A stretch of DNA of 64,000 nt from Lachnospira sp. UBA4346 (GCA_002394205.1 DGTC01000039.1:1-64000); one strand, 5' to 3'; numbered from the stretch's first letter, positions 54,386 through 63,845 are shown. Made by a program: numbers and translations. The notes: generated by a model from the letters alone, not told the origin.

Positions 54386-56773
54386 CTATTCGTGTTTCTC
54401 TTCTAATTCATCTAATGCCTGCAATTTCTTCTTCATTTTTGTTTCTATCGTCTTGCTTGCTTTCTTTGCTGCAGCCGCCTTTTCTTCCGCTTCCTGCTGT
54501 GCCATCAAAGCTTTCTTTGCTGCCGCTTCTGCCTGACGCTGTGCTTCCAATGCATATTCTGCTTCTTTTTCGGCTTCCAATTTACGAAGTTCTGCCTCTT
54601 CCGCCTGCTTCTGTGCCTCAATTTTTGCCTGTTTTGCTTCCTGCACAATCTTCATTTTTTCTAATTCGATTTCTGTATACGGTTCATATTCAAGAACAGT
54701 GATTCCCAATGGAGGAACATTTAATACAATCGACTGATTCTTTCCTTTACATTCCTCTATTTCAGATTCACACATATGCTCATTAATATGATTTTCTCCG
54801 CCAAAAACAGCTGCATCACTATTAAACACCTCTGTATATTTTCCAGCTGCCAATACACCCAATCGGTAATTTTCTCTTGCAACCGGCGTAAAGTTGGCAA
54901 CGATTAATAATGTCTGTTGTTCGCTATGTCTTTCATATGCCAAAACCGTCTCATCTGCTGCCGCATTATCTACCCATGCGAACCCACCTGATTCATAATC
55001 CTGTTCATAAAGTGCCGGATTCTTCTGATAAAATGTGTTCAATGTCTGCAAATATGCAGAAACAGTTTCACTTTGATACAAATTTAACAGTTTCTTTCCC
55101 GGATGTGTATACATATATCCGTATGCAAGTCTTACATTTGCCCGTTTATCCTGTTCATTTCCCGGCATAAACGCTTCAATATCCGCTGTTTCTTTTCCGA
55201 ACTCTTCGTGCGACAACATCAACATATACTGTTCACTATAATGATAAAGCATACTATATGTAAGTTTGCCATACACGCCTTTTCTAAATAACGGATCTTG
55301 TTCCATTACCGTCAGAAAATCTTCTTTCCATCCATAATTCCATTTATAATCAAATCCCAAACTATCCTCGGTAATATTTCCTGTAACCTTCGGCCATGCG
55401 CTGGAATCTTCTGCAATCAACAATGTATTCGGACATTTTTTATCTAAAATTTTTCTTAATGCATGCAGAAAATCTATCGCTGCCAGATTAATATTCTCGC
55501 CATAGATATTCGGCACCCATTCCCCCGGTCCTCTTCCATAATCCAAATATAACATAGATGCCACTTCATCAATTCTAAAACCATCTACATGACATTCTTT
55601 CGCCCAATAGACCGCAGCTGACAAAAGCATCTGGCAAACCTGTGGTTTCTCATAATCAAAAGTTGCCACCTTCAAATTCGGATGCTTGTCTAATCTTGCA
55701 TCGAACATTTCATACAAATTGGTTCCATCAAAAAGTGTCATTCCGACAGACTCTGTTCCAAAAAAAGCAAAGTTCATATCTATAAGGACACCGATATTCT
55801 GCTGATGAAATGCATCAACAACTGCGCAAAAACGCTCCATTGTTCCCAACGCCTTATTCGGTGCAAAGAATCCCAATGTCTCATATCCAAAGCTATCTTC
55901 CCGAATATAGGAGCAAGGAGGCATCAGTTCTACATGCGTAAATCCCATTTTAGAGATTCTTTCTGCAAATTCCACGATATTTTTCGTCGCATATTGTTCC
56001 TGTGACAATTCACACACTGCAAAAGGCTTGTCTGATAAATCTGCCTGCTCTTTCTTGTATTTCTGCCATGATGCATCTTTCCAATGAACTGCTGTATCTG
56101 TTGAAATATATGCAGCATAAGCATTTTCATACTGATACCGCATTGCATATGGATCTGTTTTTCTATGAATAATATCTCTGCGTTCTTTTACCTCATACTG
56201 ATACGTAATATCCTCTGACAACCCCGGAACGAACAGTTCAAATAATCCCGTTTCCGGAATTTTCCGCATCTGAAGAACTCTTCCGTCATATCGGTTAAAA
56301 TCACCAATCACGCTGACACGCATTGCATTAGGTGCCCATGTCACAAAATGAATTCCTTCCACACCATCCACTGTACGCTTATGTGCACCTAACTGCTTAT
56401 AAATCTCAAAACAGCCGCCTTCCTGAAACTTTGTTAAAAACTTATCATCCAATAATGTTTCAAATGCATATGGATCTATGTATTCTTCTTTTTTCCCTTG
56501 TAAATTTTCTACAACAACCCGATATCCCAATCGTTTCTTTCCCGGAATACACACTGCAAAATATCCGGCTTCATCCACCTTTTCCATCGGATATTTCTTT
56601 TTCTTACCATCTACTAAAATCGTGACCTCAACTGCATCCGGACGAAAAACCTGAATTAACATACCATCCTTGCACATATGTGCTCCCAACAATGCATGTG
56701 GATTGTCACTCTCTGAGTAAACGATGCCTTCAATATCCGGCCAATTCATTAAATCATATATTTTCTTATCCAT
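54386..56773 (-). CDS. Divergent 1,4-alpha-glucan branching enzyme homologue (GH13_9) with coiled-coil tail
   Basis: 795 residues from MDKKIYDLMNWPDIEGIVYS. Two N-terminal CBM48-like modules (about 20-105 and 140-225) precede a GH13 barrel (about 250-570) and C-terminal beta domain. Likely nucleophile Asp402 (GFRIDEVASMLYLDYGRG) and acid/base Glu455 (LLIAEDSSAWP) remain. Region I reads DMNFAFFG where GlgB has DWVPAHF, losing His; region IV reads SHEEFGKE where GlgB has SHDEVVHGKG, changing the stabilising Asp to Glu. A 97-residue Ala/Glu/Lys coiled coil follows. It may be weakly active, re-specialised or a glucan-binding pseudoenzyme. Confidence 0.85.
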   Translation of the reverse strand: MDKKIYDLMNWPDIEGIVYSESDNPHALLGAHMCKDGMLIQVFRPDAVEVTILVDGKKKKYPMEKVDEAGYFAVCIPGKKRLGYRVVVENLQGKKEEYIDPYAFETLLDDKFLTKFQEGGCFEIYKQLGAHKRTVDGVEGIHFVTWAPNAMRVSVIGDFNRYDGRVLQMRKIPETGLFELFVPGLSEDITYQYEVKERRDIIHRKTDPYAMRYQYENAYAAYISTDTAVHWKDASWQKYKKEQADLSDKPFAVCELSQEQYATKNIVEFAERISKMGFTHVELMPPCSYIREDSFGYETLGFFAPNKALGTMERFCAVVDAFHQQNIGVLIDMNFAFFGTESVGMTLFDGTNLYEMFDARLDKHPNLKVATFDYEKPQVCQMLLSAAVYWAKECHVDGFRIDEVASMLYLDYGRGPGEWVPNIYGENINLAAIDFLHALRKILDKKCPNTLLIAEDSSAWPKVTGNITEDSLGFDYKWNYGWKEDFLTVMEQDPLFRKGVYGKLTYSMLYHYSEQYMLMLSHEEFGKETADIEAFMPGNEQDKRANVRLAYGYMYTHPGKKLLNLYQSETVSAYLQTLNTFYQKNPALYEQDYESGGFAWVDNAAADETVLAYERHSEQQTLLIVANFTPVARENYRLGVLAAGKYTEVFNSDAAVFGGENHINEHMCESEIEECKGKNQSIVLNVPPLGITVLEYEPYTEIELEKMKIVQEAKQAKIEAQKQAEEAELRKLEAEKEAEYALEAQRQAEAAAKKALMAQQEAEEKAAAAKKASKTIETKMKKKLQALDELEEKHE

Positions 56774-56948
56774 ACCAACATCCCCCATTTACACTGTGAA
56801 TATTTTCACAAGCAACTTATCATTTTCTATATATCACTTTGTAAAATAACAAGTTCCTTCACGGTATCACCAATCTATTCCAACTTCCAATCAGTCATAC
56901 ACGCATACATTTATTTATCAATCTTCACAAATCATTTATGATGACTTA

Positions 56949-57812
56949 CTATCGCAGTGAGTACTTCATTGTGTGTTCCATCCATGTTTCAAACAAGTCT
57001 GTCCATACTGCGACCTCACTCTGATAATGCTTTCCATCCTTTGTGTCTGTTTCTTTTGTTCCCAAGCCCAGTCCATGATTTCCATTTGGAAAAATGTGCA
57101 TTTCAAATGGTACATTCTGTTTTTTCAGTGCAGACGCAAACAATAATGAATTTTCTACCGGAACGGAGTTGTCTGTTACTGTATGCCATAAAAATACCGG
57201 TGGCATATCTGCCGTCACCCGTGTTTCTAAAGAAACGGATTCTAACAATTCATCATAGTTGCTTGCAATTAACTTCTCAAATGAACCGCGATGTGCGAAT
57301 TCTCCGGATGTAATAACAGGATATCCCAACAAAAGTCCATCTGGTCGAATTGCCGATGCATCTTTTTTCAAAATACAATTTACAAACGGTTCCAATTCCT
57401 TTTGATTCCACATCATCGATAAGCTGGCAGCCACATGACCTCCTGCCGAAAAACCGGCAATAACAATTTTATCCGCATCGACATCCCATTCTGCTGCATG
57501 TTCTCTGATATAATTCATCGCATATGCAGCTTCTATTACCTGACATGGAAACTCATTTGGAGAAAGGCTGTATCGAAGCACCACCGCATTATATCCGTAT
57601 GATAACATTTTTAATGCAATTGCTTCACCTTCTCGTGGAGAATGATGTCCATAACCACCACCCGGACAAATTAAAATAAGAGGCCGCATAAATTCATTCT
57701 GATCATTCGGATAACGCTCCTTAATATAAGTCGTCATTGTTGCCGGTGCTTCTACATGCTGTATTCCAAGTGCTTTATAGTCCATTGTAATTTCTATTGT
57801 TTCGTATAACAT
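56949..57812 (-). CDS. Alpha/beta-hydrolase, acetyl-esterase-like
   Basis: 287 residues from MLYETIEITMDYKALGIQHV. Oxyanion motif CPGGGYGHHSPREGE, nucleophile elbow GFSAGGH, Asp in WHTVTDNSVPV and His in PNGNHGLGLG complete the Ser-Asp-His triad. The family includes carbohydrate acetyl esterases and BD-FAE-type enzymes; substrate cannot be told from sequence. No signal peptide, so it is intracellular. The 135-base gap to the glgB-like gene (56774-56948) holds only AT-rich sequence and a small GTGAA/TTCAC repeat. Confidence 0.85.
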   Translation of the reverse strand: MLYETIEITMDYKALGIQHVEAPATMTTYIKERYPNDQNEFMRPLILICPGGGYGHHSPREGEAIALKMLSYGYNAVVLRYSLSPNEFPCQVIEAAYAMNYIREHAAEWDVDADKIVIAGFSAGGHVAASLSMMWNQKELEPFVNCILKKDASAIRPDGLLLGYPVITSGEFAHRGSFEKLIASNYDELLESVSLETRVTADMPPVFLWHTVTDNSVPVENSLLFASALKKQNVPFEMHIFPNGNHGLGLGTKETDTKDGKHYQSEVAVWTDLFETWMEHTMKYSLR

Positions 57813-57933
57813 ACCTGCCCGCCTTCTTAATTTATTGTAAATAAACATTCAAACACATAACTAAACATTAGCTATTAAATATATTTTATATATAATTATT
57901 GTAAATGATGTTATCAGGTCATTATTTTTCTCA

Positions 57934-59166
57934 TTAAATGCGATGGATAAACAGTCCGCTTCGTAACTTTGGTTCAAACCAAGTTGATTTTGGCGGCATC
58001 AAACGATTCGCATCTGCTACAGCAAATAACTCCTGAATAGATGTTGGGTACATTGAGAATGCAAGAACACAGTCTTCATCGCATCGTCTCTCCAACTCCT
58101 GCAAGCCGCGAATTCCTCCAACAAAATCAATGCGCTTATCCGTCTTTGGATCATGAATTCCAAGAACCGGCTCTAATAAGCTGTTCTGTAACAACGCAAC
58201 GTCCAACCCATCAACAGGATCATTTGAAAGAATCTGCTCTTTTGCAGTTAATGTGTACCATGTTTTGCCAAGATACATTCCAAATGTAGCTTTCTTCGCT
58301 GGCATAACTGCTTCATCGCTCACTTCCACCTCAAACACTTCCTGCACCTTTGCCATAAAATCTTCCTGTGAATAACCGTTCAAATCTTTAATCACACGAT
58401 TGTATGGGAGAATCATTAATTCCTCATCAGGAAATAATACAGAAAGAAAATAATTGAATTCTTCCTCACCTGTATATCCCGGATTGGCTTCTCTTCTCTT
58501 TAATCCAACTTTAACCGCAGATGCAGCTCTATGATGTCCATCTGCAATATAAATGGAATCAATCGATGCAAATGCCTTCTGTACTGTTTCTACATCTGTA
58601 TGACTGGCTACTTTCCATACCCGATGTGTAATTCCATCCGGTGATGTAAAATCATACAACGGTGCTTCCGTCTTTGTCTTTGCCACAATGCTCTGAATCA
58701 CTTCATTTGCACGATATGCTAAAAAGATTGGGCCAGTCTGTGCACTACACGTATCTACGTGCGTAATACGATCCAATTCCTTATCTGCTCTTGTATTCTC
58801 ATGCTTCTTTATAACACCATTTTGATAGTCATCAATGGAAGCACACGCTACAATACCCGTCTGAGCACGACCGTCCATCGTCAATTCATATAAATAATAG
58901 CAGTTATCCTGATCTGTCACAAATGTTCCATCTGCAACCGCTTGTTCTAACAGTTCCTTTGCCTTTTGATAAACTTGTGGTGCATATGTATCCACAGAAT
59001 CATCAAACTGAGTTTCTGCACGATCAATCTTTAAAAAAGAAAGCGGCTCTCTATTTACCTCCTCAAGTGCCTCCTTTCTGTTATATACATCATAAGGTAA
59101 TGCAGCTACTCTGTCTGCCACCTGTTCATTTGGTCTCACACACTGAAATGGTCTAATCTGTGCCAT
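57934..59166 (-). CDS. DUF1015 family protein, possible serine metabolism enzyme
   Basis: 410 residues, full length. The DUF1015 core is clear: IRPFQCVRPNEQVADRVAAL-like start, GVIKKHENTRADKELDR, and the ParB-like IADGHHRAASAVKVGL. The DGHHR motif relates it to the ParB/sulfiredoxin-fold kinases SerK and SbnI that phosphorylate free serine. It lies downstream of serC-serA, and a phosphoserine phosphatase is not in the window, so a role in serine/phosphoserine conversion is attractive but unproven. The ATG follows AGGAGG. It has its own promoter and a long foldable leader. Confidence 0.88.
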   Translation of the reverse strand: MAQIRPFQCVRPNEQVADRVAALPYDVYNRKEALEEVNREPLSFLKIDRAETQFDDSVDTYAPQVYQKAKELLEQAVADGTFVTDQDNCYYLYELTMDGRAQTGIVACASIDDYQNGVIKKHENTRADKELDRITHVDTCSAQTGPIFLAYRANEVIQSIVAKTKTEAPLYDFTSPDGITHRVWKVASHTDVETVQKAFASIDSIYIADGHHRAASAVKVGLKRREANPGYTGEEEFNYFLSVLFPDEELMILPYNRVIKDLNGYSQEDFMAKVQEVFEVEVSDEAVMPAKKATFGMYLGKTWYTLTAKEQILSNDPVDGLDVALLQNSLLEPVLGIHDPKTDKRIDFVGGIRGLQELERRCDEDCVLAFSMYPTSIQELFAVADANRLMPPKSTWFEPKLRSGLFIHRI

Positions 59167-59169
59167 TTT

Positions 59170-59347
59170 TATTTCCTCCTGTTCTATTCGTCATATCAAA
59201 GATACCGATATATCCCTTAACCATTTTGTCACGTTGCTGCACATGACAAGAAATGTACCGCAAATAAGGCACATACCCGTTCGTAAGTATTCTGTTATAC
59301 CCACAATGAATATGTGCCCCCTCATCATTCTCAAGTACGATATATTT
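59170..59347 (-). promoter_or_regulatory. Structured leader of the DUF1015 gene
   Basis: About 180 bases between the predicted start and the ATG. There is an 8-bp perfect stem (59311-59318 with 59268-59275) around a 35-base loop containing a further GTAT/ATAC pairing. A second 8-bp stem with one G-U pair (59242-59249 with 59226-59233) has an 8-base loop, and small ATATC/GATAT pairing lies near the ribosome site. I see no T-box sequence (AGGGTGG). No known riboswitch is recognised. Confidence 0.45.
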
Positions 59348-59353
59348 AATTAT

Positions 59354-59382
59354 ATTATATCAAAATTATCATGAATTGTATA
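59354..59382 (-). promoter_or_regulatory. Promoter of the DUF1015 gene
   Basis: TATACA (59377-59382), 17 bases, TATAAT (59354-59359). The -10 is perfect and the -35 matches four of six. It gives a start near 59347. The stretch 59383-59532 is AT-rich and otherwise empty. Confidence 0.55.
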
Positions 59383-59532
59383 TATAATTATCTGTCTCTA
59401 CAGATATTTTCATTTTAATTTTCATACTCTTATATTGCTGCATATTTACTCTCATTCCATTTTCTTAGATATTTTATTCATTTATGCAATGATACTATAA
59501 CTCAAATAACATTTCTTCTAAAATTCCATATG

Positions 59533-59570
59533 CAAAAATCGGATAGTAAGTCACCCTACTATCCGATTTC
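59533..59570 (-). terminator. Intrinsic terminator of serC-serA
   Basis: A perfect 13-bp stem (59557-59569 with 59536-59548) with an 8-base loop is followed by U5. It lies about 40 bases past the serA stop and separates serCA from the DUF1015 gene. Confidence 0.92.
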
Positions 59571-59606
59571 TATAGAATCTGTAATATATAATACTTATCT
59601 ATCAAA

Positions 59607-60770
59607 TTATTTTACAATACGAACCTTAATGATTCCATCCATTGAAGCAAGTTTTTCAACAACAGATTCCTCTACTGTCTTATCAACATCTAATAAAGAA
59701 TATGCAAAATCGCCTCTTGACTTATTTGACATTTCCTCAATGTTAATTGCAGCATCACCAAAAATACTTGTAATCTTGCTGATTACTGCCGGTACATTCT
59801 TATGGCAGATTGCAACACGACCAACTGTCTTGCATACACCCATATCACAATCAGGATAATTTACAGAGTGTACAATATTACCATTTTCGATGAAGTTACG
59901 AACTTCTTCTACTGCCATTTCGGCACAGTTTTCTTCTGCTTCTGCTGTTGAAGCTCCAAGATGAGGAAGCACAATTGCACCTTCCATACCTGCTGTTGTA
60001 GGATTTGGGAAATCTGTTACATACTTCTTCACTCTGCCTGATGCAAGTGCTTCACCAATTGCTGATTCATCCACAAGAACATCTCTTGCACAATTGATAA
60101 TAACTGTACCATCCTGCATCATATCAAACGCTGCCTTGTTAATCATACCCTTTGTACTGTCAAGTGCAGGTACATGAACTGTAATATAATTACATTCTCT
60201 ATAAATATCTTCTACATTGACAATATGCTTTACTTTGCTTGAAAGATTCCATGCAGCATTTACTGATAAGTATGGATCATAACCATATACTTCCATACCG
60301 AGAGCAATTGCAGCATTGGCTACGAGCTGACCGATTGCACCAAGACCGATAACACCGAGCTTCTTGCCCTTGATTTCCTGTCCTGCAAATGCTTTCTTTG
60401 CCTTTTCTGTTGCTTTTGCAATATCTGCATTGTCTTTATTTTCTGCTACCCATGCATTACCACCAAGTAAATCTCTTGATGCTAATAACATTGCTGCAAG
60501 AACCTGTTCCTTAACTGCATTGGCATTCGCACCCGGTGTATTAAATACAACAACACCAGCTTCTGCACATTTATCCAACGGAATGTTATTAACGCCGGCA
60601 CCAGCTCTTGCAACTGCAAGAAGATTGTCACTTAATTCCATATCATGCATCTTTGCACTACGAACAAGTACTGCCTGTGCATCTTCGAAAGAACTTTCTA
60701 AATTGTAGTCATCTGTAAATAACTTTAAACCTACTTCTGAAATATTATTTAAGCAATGTACGTTTACCAT
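59607..60770 (-). CDS. serA: D-3-phosphoglycerate dehydrogenase
   Basis: 387 residues, the short SerA form with a C-terminal ACT domain (about 318-387, KNVPAVISKITSIFGDAAIN). NAD-binding GLGAIGQLVANAAIALGMEV and catalytic His in LPHLGASTAEAEE are present. It oxidises 3-phosphoglycerate to phosphohydroxypyruvate, the first step of serine synthesis; the ACT domain suggests feedback by serine. It starts 2 bases after the serC stop. Confidence 0.96.
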   Translation of the reverse strand: MVNVHCLNNISEVGLKLFTDDYNLESSFEDAQAVLVRSAKMHDMELSDNLLAVARAGAGVNNIPLDKCAEAGVVVFNTPGANANAVKEQVLAAMLLASRDLLGGNAWVAENKDNADIAKATEKAKKAFAGQEIKGKKLGVIGLGAIGQLVANAAIALGMEVYGYDPYLSVNAAWNLSSKVKHIVNVEDIYRECNYITVHVPALDSTKGMINKAAFDMMQDGTVIINCARDVLVDESAIGEALASGRVKKYVTDFPNPTTAGMEGAIVLPHLGASTAEAEENCAEMAVEEVRNFIENGNIVHSVNYPDCDMGVCKTVGRVAICHKNVPAVISKITSIFGDAAINIEEMSNKSRGDFAYSLLDVDKTVEESVVEKLASMDGIIKVRIVK

Positions 60771-60772
60771 GA

Positions 60773-61855
60773 TTATGCATTCTCCTTTTCAAACTCAGTC
60801 ATAAATGCAACAAGTTTTTCAACACCTTCAATTGGCATTGCATTGTAGATAGAAGCTCTCATACCACCAACTGTTCTGTGTCCCTTTAAGTTTACAAATC
60901 CAGCCTTTTCTGCTTCTGCTACAAACTTTGCATCCATTTCCTTATCACCTGTTACAAATGGAACGTTCATAAGTGAACGATATTCCTTTTCAACAGTTCC
61001 CTTAAATAACTTGCTCTGGTCAAGGAAATCATAGAGAATCTTCGCCTTCTTTTCATTACGTTCTTTCATTGCCTGTAAGCCGCCAAGCTTCTTAATCCAC
61101 TTGAAGACCTTTCCACAAATGTAGATGTTATAACAAGGAGGTGTGTTATAAAGTGAATCCTTATCAGCCTGTGTCTTCCACTTCAACATTGTTGGAGTTC
61201 CCGGAAGAACATCATCCGTAATTAAATCTTCACGAATAATAGCAATTACAACGCCGGCTGGTCCAACATTCTTCTGAACACCACCATATACAACACCATA
61301 CTTAGTAACGTCAACTGGTTCAGATAAGAAACAAGAAGAAATATCTGATACAAGAATATGACCCTTTGTATTAGGAAGTTCCTGGAACTTTGTTCCATAG
61401 ATTGTGTTGTTCTCACAGATGTATACATAATCTGCATCTTCCGGAATATCAAGATTTGAACAATCCGGAATATATGTAAATGTCTTATCTGCTGAAGATG
61501 CTACTGCAACTGCTTCACCATAAATCTGTGCTTCCTCATATGCTTTCTTAGCCCACTGACCTGTAATAACATATGCAGCCTTCTTATTCTTCATTAAGTT
61601 CATTGGAACTTCTGCGAAGAACTGTGAAGCACCACCCTGTAAGAATAATACTTTATAGTTATCTGGAATATTCATCAAGTCTCTCAAATCTGCTTCCGCT
61701 TCCTTGATGATATTGTCGTATACCTTGGATCTATGGCTCATTTCCATTACAGACTGACCGGAACCCTGATAGTCCATCATCTCATCTGCTGCTTCTCTTA
61801 ATACTTCTTCCGGTAATACTGCCGGACCTGCGCTAAAATTATAAACTCGTGCCAC
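60773..61855 (-). CDS. serC: Phosphoserine aminotransferase
   Basis: 360 residues, a class V aminotransferase. The start MARVYNFSAGPAVLPEEVLR and PLP-lysine region VVYGGVQKNVGPAGV are typical of SerC. It converts phosphohydroxypyruvate and glutamate to phosphoserine. The start codon is GTG at 61855, 8 bases after AGGAGG; no ATG is available. First gene of the serCA operon. Confidence 0.97.
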   Translation of the reverse strand: MARVYNFSAGPAVLPEEVLREAADEMMDYQGSGQSVMEMSHRSKVYDNIIKEAEADLRDLMNIPDNYKVLFLQGGASQFFAEVPMNLMKNKKAAYVITGQWAKKAYEEAQIYGEAVAVASSADKTFTYIPDCSNLDIPEDADYVYICENNTIYGTKFQELPNTKGHILVSDISSCFLSEPVDVTKYGVVYGGVQKNVGPAGVVIAIIREDLITDDVLPGTPTMLKWKTQADKDSLYNTPPCYNIYICGKVFKWIKKLGGLQAMKERNEKKAKILYDFLDQSKLFKGTVEKEYRSLMNVPFVTGDKEMDAKFVAEAEKAGFVNLKGHRTVGGMRASIYNAMPIEGVEKLVAFMTEFEKENA

Positions 61856-61912
61856 TTTAAAATCCTCCTAAAGTTATTCAATTCAATTTACTACATTAAA
61901 CTGTTAATAGTC

Positions 61913-61944
61913 ATTTTATTCCATTGTTACAATTGTGTCAATGG
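61913..61944 (-). promoter_or_regulatory. serC promoter overlapped by a 24-bp dyad operator
   Basis: Consensus TTGACA (61936-61941), 17 bases, TAAAAT (61913-61918), start near 61906. Positions 61921-61944 form an imperfect palindrome (CCATTG outer arms, ACAATTGT centre, 10 of 12 half-site positions matching) that spans the -35 and the spacer. A dimeric repressor bound there would block polymerase. The regulator is unknown. Confidence 0.75.
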
Positions 61945-62019
61945 TATTTTTTCTTTTGTATCATAATTATTTTAGATTTTTTTCATATTCACGTTACTTT
62001 TTTAACGTTTTATCTCTAA

Positions 62020-63717
62020 TTATTTATTTTCTAACTTCTGTTTCGCATCTAAATCTTTTCTGTCAAATGCTTCTGAAATTGCAGCTCCCGGCGCTACCAT
62101 TGGGAATACTTTATCCTCTCTGTCGATAACACATTCGATAACGCAAGGAATATTTAAAGCAACTGCATCCTTAAATGCTGCTTCAAATTCATCAATCGTT
62201 GTTACACGATACCCCTTTGCGCCCAAGCCCTCTGCAACTTTTACAAAATCAACCTGATCATCTAATACTGTAGATGCATAACGCTGTCCATAGAAAAGAT
62301 CCTGCCACTGACGAACCATTCCTAATACATGATTATTAAATACAATTTCAATAACCGGAATATTATAACGTGTTGCTGTTGCAACCTCATTCATATTCAT
62401 TCGGAAACATCCGTCACCTGCAATATTAATAACCGTCTTATCTTTGCAGCCAACCTTTGCACCGATTGCAGCACCCAGACCATATCCCATGGTTCCAAGA
62501 CCACCTGATGTAAGAAGTGTTCTCGGATGCTTAAACTTATAATGCTGTGCTGCCCACATCTGATGCTGTCCTACATCTGTTGAAATAATGGCATCACCAT
62601 TTGTCAATTCATAAATCTTCTCCATGATATATGGACCATTTAAGCAGTCTTTGCTATATGCCATCGGGAATTTTTCTTTTAATTCGTCAATATGAGCAAG
62701 CCACTCCTGATGATTCTGCTGTTCCAGCTTTGTATTCACTCTCTTTAATACTTCTAATGCATCTCCAACAACGCTGGCATCTGTCTTTACATTTTTATTA
62801 ATCTCAGCTGCGTCTACATCAAACTGCAAAATCTTTGCATTTTTTGCAAACTTCTTTGCATTACCTGTTACACGGTCAGAGAAACGTGCACCGATAACAA
62901 CCAATAAATCACATTCTGACACACTAAAGTTTGCTGTTTTCGTTCCATGCATACCAAGCATTCCCATATATAATGGATCAGAACCGTCAAATGCCCCCTT
63001 ACCCATTAAAGAATCTGTAACAGGAGCATCTACCTTCTTTACGAATTTCTTTAATTCATCAGAAGCCTCTGCCGCAATTACACCGCCGCCTACAAAGATA
63101 ACAGGCTTCTTTGCTTTTTGAATCATAGCAACAGCCTTTTCAACTTCTTCTTCACTGATTGAATCAGTAATTCGCTCTACCGTCTTTGGTGTTTCCTTAA
63201 TATAATCACAGCTATTTGCCGTAACATCCTTTGTAACATCAATCAATACAGGACCCGGACGGCCTTCTTTGGCAATACGAAATGCTCTGCGAATTGTATC
63301 TGCAAGTTTTGTTACGTCCTTAACAATAAAATTATGTTTTGTTACCGGCATTGTAATTCCCGCAATATCTACTTCCTGAAAACTGTCCTTTCCGAGCAGC
63401 GGAACTGTTACATTACATGTAATCGCAACCATTGGGATAGAATCCATATATGCTGTTGCAATACCCGTTACAAGATTTGTTGCACCCGGACCTGATGTTG
63501 CAAAACACACACCAACCTTTCCTGTTGCTCTGGCATATCCGTCTGCCGCATGTGATGCGCCCTGCTCATGCGATGTTAATACATGTGTAATTTCATCCGA
63601 ATGTTTATATAATGCATCATATACATTCAAAATTGCGCCACCCGGATAACCAAATACAGTGTCAACGTTCTGTTCTTTTAAACATTCAATTATAATTTCT
63701 GAACCATTTAATTTCAT
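62020..63717 (-). CDS. ilvB: Acetolactate synthase, large (catalytic) subunit
   Basis: 565 residues from MKLNGSEIIIECLKEQNVDT; the ATG at 63717 is preferred over one at 63726 that nearly touches the GGAGG site. ThDP enzyme layout: PYR domain with VFGYPGGAILNVYDAL and catalytic Glu in LTSHEQGA, a central FAD-binding domain, and a C-terminal PP domain with GDGCFRMNMNEVATATRYN. It makes acetolactate or acetohydroxybutyrate for BCAA synthesis. It follows ilvD; the regulatory subunit ilvN is not in the window. Confidence 0.96.
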   Translation of the reverse strand: MKLNGSEIIIECLKEQNVDTVFGYPGGAILNVYDALYKHSDEITHVLTSHEQGASHAADGYARATGKVGVCFATSGPGATNLVTGIATAYMDSIPMVAITCNVTVPLLGKDSFQEVDIAGITMPVTKHNFIVKDVTKLADTIRRAFRIAKEGRPGPVLIDVTKDVTANSCDYIKETPKTVERITDSISEEEVEKAVAMIQKAKKPVIFVGGGVIAAEASDELKKFVKKVDAPVTDSLMGKGAFDGSDPLYMGMLGMHGTKTANFSVSECDLLVVIGARFSDRVTGNAKKFAKNAKILQFDVDAAEINKNVKTDASVVGDALEVLKRVNTKLEQQNHQEWLAHIDELKEKFPMAYSKDCLNGPYIMEKIYELTNGDAIISTDVGQHQMWAAQHYKFKHPRTLLTSGGLGTMGYGLGAAIGAKVGCKDKTVINIAGDGCFRMNMNEVATATRYNIPVIEIVFNNHVLGMVRQWQDLFYGQRYASTVLDDQVDFVKVAEGLGAKGYRVTTIDEFEAAFKDAVALNIPCVIECVIDREDKVFPMVAPGAAISEAFDRKDLDAKQKLENK

Positions 63718-63789
63718 TGATGTCATTCCCTCCTGTTTTTCTTTTGTTCTCTTCCTAATCAAAGAACAATTCCTTATAATTCTTATGCC

Positions 63790-63845
63790 AAAAGGCAACA
63801 CTTCATTCCGATTCCATACTCTTCCAAAATGCAGCATTGCCTTTT
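63790..63845 (-). other. ilvD-ilvB intercistronic hairpin
   Basis: A perfect 9-bp stem (63837-63845 with 63790-63798; AAAAGGCAA/TTGCCTTTT) closes a 38-base loop. Neighbouring short repeats ATGTAAT/ATTACAT and TTGTTCT/AGAACAA flank it. No U tract follows on the coding side. It may set the ilvD:ilvB ratio or be part of an attenuator. Confidence 0.45.

Noticed and set aside
54100..54702. A 200-codon open frame on the plus strand across the mscS/glgB-like junction
   Set aside because: It is antisense to two clear genes, has no ribosome site, and encodes low-complexity sequence mirroring the coiled coil.
59170..59347. T-box riboswitch for the DUF1015 leader
   Set aside because: The invariant AGGGTGGNACCGCG-type T-box sequence and a terminator/antiterminator pair are missing.
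61991..62008. Inverted repeat ACGTTA/TAACGT just past the ilvB stop as an ilvB terminator
   Set aside because: On the minus strand it is followed by AT-mixed sequence, not U; the T run is on the wrong side. It does not qualify as a terminator for ilvB.
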